Source: Candidatus Gastranaerophilales bacterium
GTDB lineage: Bacteria > Cyanobacteriota > Vampirovibrionia > Gastranaerophilales > Gastranaerophilaceae
Length of the DNA: 64,000 nt
Assembly (NCBI GenBank): GCA_944325885.1
Contig: CALVBT010000003.1
Coordinates: 104,251-168,250 of the forward strand
Reading direction: 5' to 3'
The position numbers and the translations under genes were made by a program. Below, piece by piece: positions 35,079 to 41,609 of this stretch (position 1 is the first letter of the stretch; every line of letters begins with the position of its first letter). The notes below the pieces were generated by a model that was given only the letters and a program-made list of their open reading frames with translations, searched no databases and was not told where the DNA came from.

Positions 35079-35443
35079 TGTACGAACTCAAGGTAATAAG
35101 CTCATTTTCCGCAGCACACCATCTTTTGAACTACGAAGGCGAATGCGAAAATCAGCACGGACACAACTGGAAGGTCGAAGTCTATCTAAAAGGCGAAAAT
35201 CTGGACAAGTCTAATATTCTTGTGGATTTTAAAGTACTGAAACGTGAACTCAAAAAAGTTCTCGACAAGCTCGACCACAAAGACATAAACGAACTGCCCG
35301 AGTTCAAAGGCATAAGCCCCAGCAGCGAAATTCTGGCAAAGTTTATTTATGAAGAAATGAACAAAATTTTCCCTCAAGTATCCAAAGTAGGGGTCTGGGA
35401 AAACGAAAACTCCTGCTCTATGTATTACGAAAACTGGGATTAG
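35078..35443 (+). CDS. queD: 6-carboxy-5,6,7,8-tetrahydropterin synthase
   Basis: 121 residues of the PTPS/QueD family, the usual length. The zinc site is visible as His15 with His27 and His29 in CENQHGHNW, and Cys23 is the catalytic Cys spaced C-x3-HGH as in QueD. The C-terminal NENSCSMYY motif carries the conserved Glu. The enzyme converts dihydroneopterin triphosphate to carboxytetrahydropterin in the queuosine pathway. No other queuosine gene is nearby. It begins inside the stop codon of the TPR gene and is followed 46 nt later by uppP, so the three may form an operon. Confidence 0.88.
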   Translation: MYELKVISSFSAAHHLLNYEGECENQHGHNWKVEVYLKGENLDKSNILVDFKVLKRELKKVLDKLDHKDINELPEFKGISPSSEILAKFIYEEMNKIFPQVSKVGVWENENSCSMYYENWD

Positions 35444-35489
35444 CAAAAAATACAAAACACACAAAACAAATTAAGGATAGGATTAAAAA

Positions 35490-36335
35490 ATGAACCTTAT
35501 ACAAGCAATAATCATGGGATTTATTCAGGGATTGACAGAGTTTTTGCCGGTATCAAGCTCCGGCCACCTCGTTTTGACCTCGAGTTTGTACAAATATTTT
35601 ACAAACAAAGAATTCGTCACTGGCAGCAGTGAAGAAGTTGTATTCGACATTATCTTGCACGTCGGGACATTGCTTGCGGTAATGATTTTCTTTAAAGACG
35701 ACATTATAAAAATCACAAAAGCTTTTGTTAATGCCTGCATAAAAAGAAATTTTGACGACCCCGAAGCAAAACTGGCCTGCTACATTTTGCTGGGTACTGT
35801 TTTTACGATTATTGTTGCATTCCCGCTAAAAATTGTATCGGAAAGTTTGATTAATCTGCCATATATTGTCGGTATATTCATATTTTTGACAGGATGCATT
35901 CTGTATCTGGGCGAATGGGCAGCAGAAAAAAAACAATCCAAAACCGATAAAGTAGACCTAAAAACAGCTATCATCATAGGGCTGGCACAGGGTATCGCTT
36001 CTATTCCGGGGATTTCCCGTTCAGGTTCAACAATCTCTACCGGCATATTTCTGGGGCTGGACAGAGTAGCCTGCGCAAGATACTCTTTCCTTTTGAGTTT
36101 GCCTATTATCATTGGCGCATCTATCTTTTATCCGGTACTCGAAGTTGATTTGCACGAATTTTTGAGCTACAACTGGACTGCTTTTGCTGTCGGATTTTTT
36201 GTTTCGTTTATTTCAGGATATTTCTGTATAAAATATTTTCTGCAGTTTCTGGGTAAACACTCAATGAAGATATTTGCATACTACTGCTGGCTGGCTGGTG
36301 CTGGTATGTTCGTATTCTTCAAATTTTTTGCATAA
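35490..36335 (+). CDS. uppP: Undecaprenyl-diphosphatase
   Basis: 281-residue inner-membrane enzyme of the BacA/UppP family with about eight hydrophobic helices. Both signature motifs are present: GFIQGLTEFLPVSSSGHL (residues 11-28) and IPGISRSGSTIS (about 172-183), carrying the catalytic Glu, Ser and Arg. It dephosphorylates undecaprenyl diphosphate so that the lipid carrier can be reused for peptidoglycan and surface glycan synthesis. ATG 35490 follows AAGGATAGGA. A strong terminator at 36363 ends the unit. Confidence 0.93.
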   Translation: MNLIQAIIMGFIQGLTEFLPVSSSGHLVLTSSLYKYFTNKEFVTGSSEEVVFDIILHVGTLLAVMIFFKDDIIKITKAFVNACIKRNFDDPEAKLACYILLGTVFTIIVAFPLKIVSESLINLPYIVGIFIFLTGCILYLGEWAAEKKQSKTDKVDLKTAIIIGLAQGIASIPGISRSGSTISTGIFLGLDRVACARYSFLLSLPIIIGASIFYPVLEVDLHEFLSYNWTAFAVGFFVSFISGYFCIKYFLQFLGKHSMKIFAYYCWLAGAGMFVFFKFFA

Positions 36336-36362
36336 TTTTATATAATTAACATCAATAATCTA

Positions 36363-36396
36363 ATGGCTGCAACTTTTTTGCTTGCAGCCATTTTTT
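36363..36396 (+). terminator. uppP terminator
   Basis: ATGGCTGCAA (36363-36372) and TTGCAGCCAT (36382-36391) form a perfect 10-bp stem followed by T6, 27 nt after the uppP stop. Confidence 0.85.
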
Positions 36397-36489
36397 CCGG
36401 CGCAATCTCCTCTTTTTACATGATGTAAGTCATGGAAAAACATAGCAAAATGACCATGGTAAAACCAATAACGGGAGAGGTTTAATAAA

Positions 36490-36924
36490 ATGGTTAGCTC
36501 AATCGGCTCTATGGCGAACAGCATACTACAGTTCACCAGTGCAGCATTCAGTGCAGGCAGCACAGAACAGGCAGCACAAAGCTTTGATGAACTTGTAGGT
36601 TCAGGGCAGGTATCAACACAGGAATCATCTTCGTCCTCGGGCGTTGCTTCTGCAGGCGGTGGCGGGTCATCTTCCGGCACCAACAGCGAAATGGACCTTA
36701 ACAACGATGGTCAGGTCACTATTGACGAAATCATCAAATATACCCAGATGCAAATGCAAGAACAAATGTCAGAACAGATGAGTTCTGATGAAGGCACTGC
36801 GCAGATGGCACAGGATACCCAGAAGCAATCAGGCATTGAAGAGTTTAAAAGCAAACAAGCCGCCAGTGCTTACAGTGCTATTCAAAACTCTGTGATTGAT
36901 ATGCTTACAGAAGTTTTGATATAA
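36490..36924 (+). CDS. EF-hand protein, 144 aa
   Basis: One fully canonical EF-hand loop, DLNNDGQVTIDE (residues 69-80), lies after a Ser/Gly-rich linker (about 45-65) and before a Gln/Met-rich helix (MQMQEQMSEQMSS). There is no signal peptide. ATG 36490 has the strong ribosome site GGGAGAGG. It is a single gene between the uppP terminator and a minus-strand small RNA candidate. It shares size, lack of export signal and a small-residue-rich N-terminus with the EF-hand protein at 2189. Role unknown. Confidence 0.65.
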   Translation: MVSSIGSMANSILQFTSAAFSAGSTEQAAQSFDELVGSGQVSTQESSSSSGVASAGGGGSSSGTNSEMDLNNDGQVTIDEIIKYTQMQMQEQMSEQMSSDEGTAQMAQDTQKQSGIEEFKSKQAASAYSAIQNSVIDMLTEVLI

Positions 36925-37020
36925 AAGCAGAGGCTGTTTATATTCAATCAACTTCAAACAATAACCCTTACATTCTTGAAAATTTAATATAAAAAATTAC
37001 CCAACGACAAAAACAAGGCA

Positions 37021-37042
37021 AAAAAAAAGACCTTTCGGTCTT
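37021..37042 (-). terminator. Strong intrinsic terminator
   Basis: AAGACC-TTTC-GGTCTT hairpin followed on the minus strand by eight or more T. It ends the small RNA candidate and any transcript from the DUF1292 gene. Confidence 0.85.
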
Positions 37043-37095
37043 AAACGTTTAGTTATTCCTCGTGTGTGGTAGATTTCTCGTCTCTAATTTATTCC
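37021..37095 (-). ncRNA. Candidate small RNA, about 75 nt
   Basis: On the minus strand the promoter-like element at 37102-37158 is followed by a segment with no start codon near a ribosome site and then by an excellent terminator (37021-37042). It contains two copies of the 11-mer ACGAGGAATAA (plus-strand positions 37053-37063 and 37089-37099), each with an SD-like GAGGA. It could also be processed from read-through of the DUF1292 gene. Confidence 0.45.
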
Positions 37096-37101
37096 TCGTA
37101 T

Positions 37102-37158
37102 ATATATAAAGTATAGACAGAAGAAATAATTGCCTCACAGGGAATAGAATATTAAGAA
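37102..37158 (-). promoter_or_regulatory. Promoter-like element, TTCTTAATA-GGCAATT-TATATAT type
   Basis: Minus strand: TTCTTAATA (37158-37150), 15 nt, GGCAATT (37134-37128), 19 nt, TATATAT (37108-37102). The spacings equal those at 29198-29254. It drives, if active, the small RNA candidate. Confidence 0.55.
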
Positions 37159-37200
37159 AGATTAAGATGAATCTAAAAAGGCTCTATCGCTGCGCTGCGA

Positions 37201-37494
37201 CTACTGGTCAGATTCACCGAGTTCTTCTAAAGAATCAATAAAATCAACTACTTTATTAAACTCTTCATCATCTTCAATCATTTCAAAAACGTACTCTTCA
37301 CCTTCTTTTGTTAATCGCATAAGTACGACTTCCTTTTCTTCAGGGGAGTCGTTTTTTTCTTCTTCTTTCGGGAGCAAAAGTCCGTATTCCTGACCGTCCA
37401 TTTCGATGATATCAATGAGTTCAAAATTTACGACATTGCCTTCATCGTCGATTGTTTCTATCAGCTGTTCTTCCATTTCTTCGTGATTTGTCAT
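37201..37494 (-). CDS. DUF1292 family protein
   Basis: 97 residues, very acidic. The family pattern is plain: TIDDEGNVVNFELIDIIEMDGQEYGLLLP, then an acidic loop and EVVLMRLTKEGEEYVFEMIEDDEEFNKVVDFID. Members are small cytoplasmic proteins of unknown role, commonly encoded beside ruvX in Firmicutes; here too it follows ruvX, 114 nt downstream. ATG 37494 has AAAAGGGAT upstream. The intergenic stretch has a possible -10 box (TATAAA), so it may also have its own promoter. Confidence 0.85.
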   Translation of the reverse strand: MTNHEEMEEQLIETIDDEGNVVNFELIDIIEMDGQEYGLLLPKEEEKNDSPEEKEVVLMRLTKEGEEYVFEMIEDDEEFNKVVDFIDSLEELGESDQ

Positions 37495-37608
37495 TGTTTA
37501 TCCCTTTTCTTATATTTTATATAATTAATTGACTTTGCTATGTTTTGCAGGTTCTTCTCGCCCGTTTTTTACAAGCGAATGCACATTTATTAATTAATAA
37601 TACCCTAA

Positions 37609-38025
37609 CTAACCTGCTCTGTCGAGATACTGCTGCAAAATTATGCACGCACTTTTTAAATCAACAAGCCCCTTATTCTTTGTATATTTTTTGCCCTGCA
37701 AAGCAAGAATGCCCTCTGCCTGACGGCTCGTGAGCCTTTCGTCTTCATAGATATATTCCATATCCGGCATTTTTTCTTTTAACAGTTCCTGAAAATTTTT
37801 ACAATCCTCTGCCTGAACACCCTCTGTACCGTTCATATTTTTTGGCAGGCCGATTACGATTTTTGTCACACTGTTTTGTTTACAAATTTTTTCAATTTTT
37901 TCAACGGCTTTTTCTTCTGGCTGTCTGTCTATTGTTTCGCACGGCTGTGCGGTCAAGAGCAAAAAATCACTCAGCGCAATGCCTATCCTTTTTGTGCCTA
38001 CATCCAGTCCCATTACCTTATACAT
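37609..38025 (-). CDS. ruvX: Putative pre-16S rRNA nuclease / Holliday junction resolvase-like RuvX (YqgF)
   Basis: 138 residues of RNase H fold. Visible are GLDVGTKRIGIALSD (catalytic Asp, residues 5-19), VIGLPKNMNGTEG (the GLP-N-G motif, about 59-70), YEDERLTSRQAE (Glu/Asp of the active site) and a C-terminal DLKSACIILQQYLD containing the last acidic residue. The family acts in maturation of the 16S rRNA 5' end in E. coli. It begins three nt after the HEAT-like gene, so it is co-transcribed in the four-gene minus-strand cluster. Confidence 0.9.
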   Translation of the reverse strand: MYKVMGLDVGTKRIGIALSDFLLLTAQPCETIDRQPEEKAVEKIEKICKQNSVTKIVIGLPKNMNGTEGVQAEDCKNFQELLKEKMPDMEYIYEDERLTSRQAEGILALQGKKYTKNKGLVDLKSACIILQQYLDRAG

Positions 38026-38028
38026 AGC

Positions 38029-39660
38029 CTAAATCCAATTTTGTTCTATTTCTTTTATGCACTGCTCTATATATTTTATATCAATGTCTTGCAAATCCTT
38101 GTTTGCACGTCTTGCAAAAATAGAGGTGGCACTTTTTATGCTTTCGTATCTGTCTTTTTGTGAAAGGAAATATTCGTACACGCTCTTTTTGAGCAGCTCT
38201 TTCATAAATTTTTCTTTTATATCGCTCGGGTCAATTAGAGAATAAATCAAATCCGCAAAGGTTTGTTCATCGTTTTTCAATGCGAGATACGCACTCAGCT
38301 GGAGTCTGCGGTCAAAAATCTTCAAAAATGCAGAAGAATAGACTTTTGGCTTGTTCTCTTCCAGAATTTGTTCAAACTTTTGTGCGTCAGAACACTTGTT
38401 ATCAACGATTTCATCTATAATTGAGGCAAAATTTTCATTGCTCTGAACATCAAAAAACCACTTGTTAAAATATTCTTTTTCGTACAGCTGTTTTAACAAA
38501 AAGTCGTTCAATTCCGTTTTTGAAAGCCCCTGTGCCAAATCAATCTCAACATAGTCGATATCCTTGGCAATCAAAGACCATGCAATGTATTCATAAGAAA
38601 TTTCTCTGTATTTTAGTCTGGAGATTTTTTCTGCATTAACCATCAGATATTTGCAAAATTCCGCATCAACAGGCACAACAATATCGTTTTGGTAGAATTT
38701 GTTAACGATTCTGTCGAACTCGCCTTCTGATATTTCATTGAAGCCGAAACAATCCACAATGCCCTCTGTGTCATTCAACACAAGTGCAAACATCTGTATG
38801 AAAGAATGCTCATTTTTTCTGGAAAAAATCAGACCAATGTTGCCATGCCCGTCAGGGAAATTGACAAAACATTTGTACACAGGCGAATCCATAAGCAGCC
38901 TTTTGTAATAATCTACAGTGACATCCTCTTTTATTCCGGAGAGTTTTAAAAGGCTGAGGCTCTTTTGCACATTTGATTTCACCTGCAAATCATCAATATT
39001 TTCGCTCAAAAACACAAGCACAGGATAAGCAAGATAAGACCTGCTCTCCCCGATAGCTTTTATAGCAATCTGCGAAATATCACTATACGGGTCAGAAAGA
39101 ATAATCGGTATCAAAATATTGGCAAGATTGTCGCCGTCATAGTCTTCTGTGAGCGAAGATACGAGTATCTCTTTTTCATTTTGAGGCAGAGCCTCTAAAA
39201 AATCCAGAAAATCTATCTGCGATTCAGGGTTTACTCTGGCATTTTCCAGCAGTTTTACAGTATCAGCATCAATAATTTCGTCAGGATTTTCAAAGTATTT
39301 TACATACTCGTCATAGTTTACATGTTTTCCGATTTCTCTTAAAAAACCAACGGCCTTGGCTTTTATATCATCTTTTATTTTCGGGCTGGCAAGTGTTTCA
39401 AACATTGCCTTTTCCGTAATATCCTGCGGGACAAGCTCTTTTATAAGAAAACTTATCGTATAATCTCTCATTTCACTGTTTTCTTTCAAAAATTCTTTTA
39501 CAAGAATTTCAAGAACAGAAGATTTGTCCTCAATAGCATTAAGCTCTGCAATGGTATTTTTAATAAACTCTCTGTCGTGAGAGTTGTTTTGCATGCTAAT
39601 TATGGAAGAGAGAATTTTTGCTCTTATTTGCAGTTTGTTTTCCGGATGATTTTCTGACAT
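38029..39660 (-). CDS. HEAT-like repeat protein, 543 aa
   Basis: Soluble, helix-rich protein. The first 230 residues show degenerate HEAT-type helical pairs (for example KAKAVGFLREIG and SQIAIKAIGESRSYLAYPVLVFLSENI). The remainder, from about residue 250, is a mixed region with FVNFPDGHGNIGLIFSRKNEHSFIQMFALVLND, then more helices. No catalytic motif is recognised. It begins five nt after the zinc-finger gene and ends three nt before ruvX, so the cluster is almost certainly one transcript. HEAT repeats bind proteins or nucleic acids; the context next to a ClpX-type zinc finger and ruvX gives no specific function. Confidence 0.65.
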   Translation of the reverse strand: MSENHPENKLQIRAKILSSIISMQNNSHDREFIKNTIAELNAIEDKSSVLEILVKEFLKENSEMRDYTISFLIKELVPQDITEKAMFETLASPKIKDDIKAKAVGFLREIGKHVNYDEYVKYFENPDEIIDADTVKLLENARVNPESQIDFLDFLEALPQNEKEILVSSLTEDYDGDNLANILIPIILSDPYSDISQIAIKAIGESRSYLAYPVLVFLSENIDDLQVKSNVQKSLSLLKLSGIKEDVTVDYYKRLLMDSPVYKCFVNFPDGHGNIGLIFSRKNEHSFIQMFALVLNDTEGIVDCFGFNEISEGEFDRIVNKFYQNDIVVPVDAEFCKYLMVNAEKISRLKYREISYEYIAWSLIAKDIDYVEIDLAQGLSKTELNDFLLKQLYEKEYFNKWFFDVQSNENFASIIDEIVDNKCSDAQKFEQILEENKPKVYSSAFLKIFDRRLQLSAYLALKNDEQTFADLIYSLIDPSDIKEKFMKELLKKSVYEYFLSQKDRYESIKSATSIFARRANKDLQDIDIKYIEQCIKEIEQNWI

Positions 39661-39665
39661 TAGGG

Positions 39666-39944
39666 CTACTCCAGTTTTGTCCAGAAAGCATCAAGAATCT
39701 TTTGCGCTGCACCCGAGGGCATTTTGTCCTCAAGGATAAGATACTGCACTGCTATCATTGTGCATTCCGAGCAGATATTTACGCCCGGGCCTTTGACCAT
39801 TTTTACTACTTCTGTATTCGGTCTGCCGCAAAAACTGCAATAAACAGGCTCGTATCTGGAATCGTTATCCTTTTTAGAGTCCTGTTTTGTATCATTATCA
39901 TGTTTTGCCCTTGAAAGGGAAACAACTTTTTCTTCGTTAGACAT
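39666..39944 (-). CDS. Stand-alone ClpX-type C4 zinc-finger protein, 92 aa
   Basis: A single zinc-binding domain in the pattern YCSFCGRPNTEVVKMVKG...NICSECTMIA (two C-x2-C pairs, about residues 36-63) resembles the N-terminal substrate-binding domain of ClpX, but no ATPase domain follows; the protein ends with a short helix (KILDAFWTKLE). The N-terminus is charged and probably disordered. It leads the cluster with the HEAT-like gene, ruvX and DUF1292. A free domain of this kind could be an adaptor or simply a zinc-ribbon protein; inference only. Confidence 0.75.
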   Translation of the reverse strand: MSNEEKVVSLSRAKHDNDTKQDSKKDNDSRYEPVYCSFCGRPNTEVVKMVKGPGVNICSECTMIAVQYLILEDKMPSGAAQKILDAFWTKLE

Positions 39945-40005
39945 ATTTAAAATTCCGCTTTTAAACTATTTTATACTTTGTTTATTGTATCTTATTTTGC
40001 AATGG

Positions 40006-40034
40006 TTGCCAAATTTTTTAATTTTGTTTATTAT
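40006..40034 (+). promoter_or_regulatory. Promoter of TPR lipoprotein-lgt unit
   Basis: TTGCCA (40006-40011), 17 nt, TATTAT (40029-40034): a good sigma-70-type promoter 63 nt upstream of ATG 40098. Confidence 0.6.
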
Positions 40035-40097
40035 GTTTAAAAATGTTAGATTATTATAGAGTTTATTGTATAAAAATTTAGTATAGAAATTAAAATT

Positions 40098-40754
40098 ATG
40101 AAAAAAGTTTTCCTGTTAATAACTGTGTTATTTGTTTCCGTTATTTCAACTGCATGTATAAACAACCTTGCGGTACAAGAATTGAATAACAAAGCAAAAG
40201 AATACATGGCCAACGGCGAAATAGAAAAAGCTATCTGCCGTCTGCGCTCCAGCATCGACCTTGATACAAGCATTTTTGAAACACATTACAATCTGGGTGT
40301 TGCTCTTATAGAAAACAAAGAGTATAAAGAAGCTCAATCAGCTCTAGAAGAAGCTATAAAACTCAAACCGGACTTTGCGGATTCTTATTACTCTCTGGCT
40401 ATGGCTCTGGAATATCAGGCAGATGACATCATCAACGGAACAACAGAAGAAGACAGAGCAAAAAACAACGATGATACCGATGCTGAAGAAACTGCAAAAG
40501 CATCTCAAAAAGCTCAGGAAAAAATACAGCTTTCCGAAACAGAAAAAAATCAAATCGTCGGACTTTTAAACTCTGCTGTAGAAAATTACAACAAATATCT
40601 TTCACAAAAGCCTGATGCACAGGACAAAGCAAAAGTAGAAGAACAAATCAGATACCTGAATACAAAACTGCAGCAATACAATACCGTAAAAAATACTTCT
40701 TTAACCGATGTTGACAATATTTCTCCAAGCACAAGCGAAAGTGACGAAGATTAA
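40098..40754 (+). CDS. TPR lipoprotein, 218 aa
   Basis: The N-terminus MKKVFLLITVLFVSVISTAC is a lipoprotein signal with Cys20 as the likely lipidated residue. TPR repeats follow (LNNKAKEYMANGEIEKAICRLRSSI, FETHYNLGVALIENKEYKEAQSALEEAI, FADSYYSLAMALEYQ), then a charged helix and an acidic Ser/Asp-rich tail. It is predicted to be membrane-anchored and to face the periplasm as a protein scaffold. Its stop overlaps the start of lgt by one base, which fits: Lgt is the enzyme that lipidates such proteins. Confidence 0.78.
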   Translation: MKKVFLLITVLFVSVISTACINNLAVQELNNKAKEYMANGEIEKAICRLRSSIDLDTSIFETHYNLGVALIENKEYKEAQSALEEAIKLKPDFADSYYSLAMALEYQADDIINGTTEEDRAKNNDDTDAEETAKASQKAQEKIQLSETEKNQIVGLLNSAVENYNKYLSQKPDAQDKAKVEEQIRYLNTKLQQYNTVKNTSLTDVDNISPSTSESDED

Positions 40755-41548
40755 TGCAATCCCCGCCGTCAGCTGTTCTGGTTAACTTAGGTGGTTTTAG
40801 CCTGCATTATTACGGCATAATCATGTTTTTTGCAATAATATCCGCAATCTTTGTCATGCGTTATGTTGCAAAAAAATTTTTCAAAGACGTTGATACAGAA
40901 ATTCTTCTTGATATTTTGCCTGTCATAATACTGTGTTCAATATTAGGTGCAAGAACTTACTATGTATTGATGGATTTTTCATATTATTCAAAACATCTGG
41001 CAGAAATCCCCGCCCTCTGGCACGGAGGAATGTCCATCCACGGCGGACTGCTGGGCGGTATTTTGTCAGGAATTGTCATGGCAAAAATTAAAAAATTCAG
41101 CTTTTTAAAATATGCGGACATTTTTGCATACGGACTTTTGATAGGTCAGGCAATAGGCAGATTCGGCAACTATTTTAACTGCGAGGCTTTTGGAAAACCC
41201 TGCTCCATACCTTTTATAAAGCTATATATTCCGCCTCAGTACAGGCCTTTTGGCTATGAACATTTTGAATACTTTCATCCTGCCTTTTTGTACGAATCAT
41301 TATGGAATCTTTTTGTTTTCGCCATTTTGTTCTGTATTTTAAAAAAATTCAAAAATCTGCCTGACGGTGCGATATTTTTTGCTTACCTGATACTTTATTC
41401 TATAGGACGAATTTTAATAGAATACTGCAGGCTGGACAGTGTAAGATATGTAGGCGGCATAGCTGTAGCACAGGTGGTATCCGCTATTGTAATAACAGTA
41501 TCGGCTGTTGTTTTAATATTTTTATTCAAAAACAAAAAGAAAGGGTAA
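40754..41548 (+). CDS. lgt: Phosphatidylglycerol-prolipoprotein diacylglyceryl transferase
   Basis: 264-residue inner-membrane enzyme with about seven helices. The family motifs HGGMSIHGGLLGG (about 96-108) and the Lgt signature GRFGNYFNCEAFGKPC (about 136-151) are complete. It transfers diacylglycerol from phosphatidylglycerol to the lipobox Cys of prolipoproteins, the first step of lipoprotein maturation. The start ATG overlaps the stop of the TPR lipoprotein gene, implying coupled translation. The stop codon lies inside the stem of the terminator at 41543. Confidence 0.93.
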   Translation: MQSPPSAVLVNLGGFSLHYYGIIMFFAIISAIFVMRYVAKKFFKDVDTEILLDILPVIILCSILGARTYYVLMDFSYYSKHLAEIPALWHGGMSIHGGLLGGILSGIVMAKIKKFSFLKYADIFAYGLLIGQAIGRFGNYFNCEAFGKPCSIPFIKLYIPPQYRPFGYEHFEYFHPAFLYESLWNLFVFAILFCILKKFKNLPDGAIFFAYLILYSIGRILIEYCRLDSVRYVGGIAVAQVVSAIVITVSAVVLIFLFKNKKKG

Positions 41549-41573
41549 GATTTTTGTCTTACCCGATTTTGTA
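41543..41573. terminator. Bidirectional terminator between lgt and the 686-aa gene
   Basis: GGGTAAGA (41543-41550) and TCTTACCC (41557-41564) form an eight-pair stem followed by a T-rich run on both strands. The lgt stop is within the left arm. Confidence 0.7.
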
Positions 41574-41609
41574 ATATGTTTTTATGTTGTAGCTAGTTGT
41601 TATTATTTA

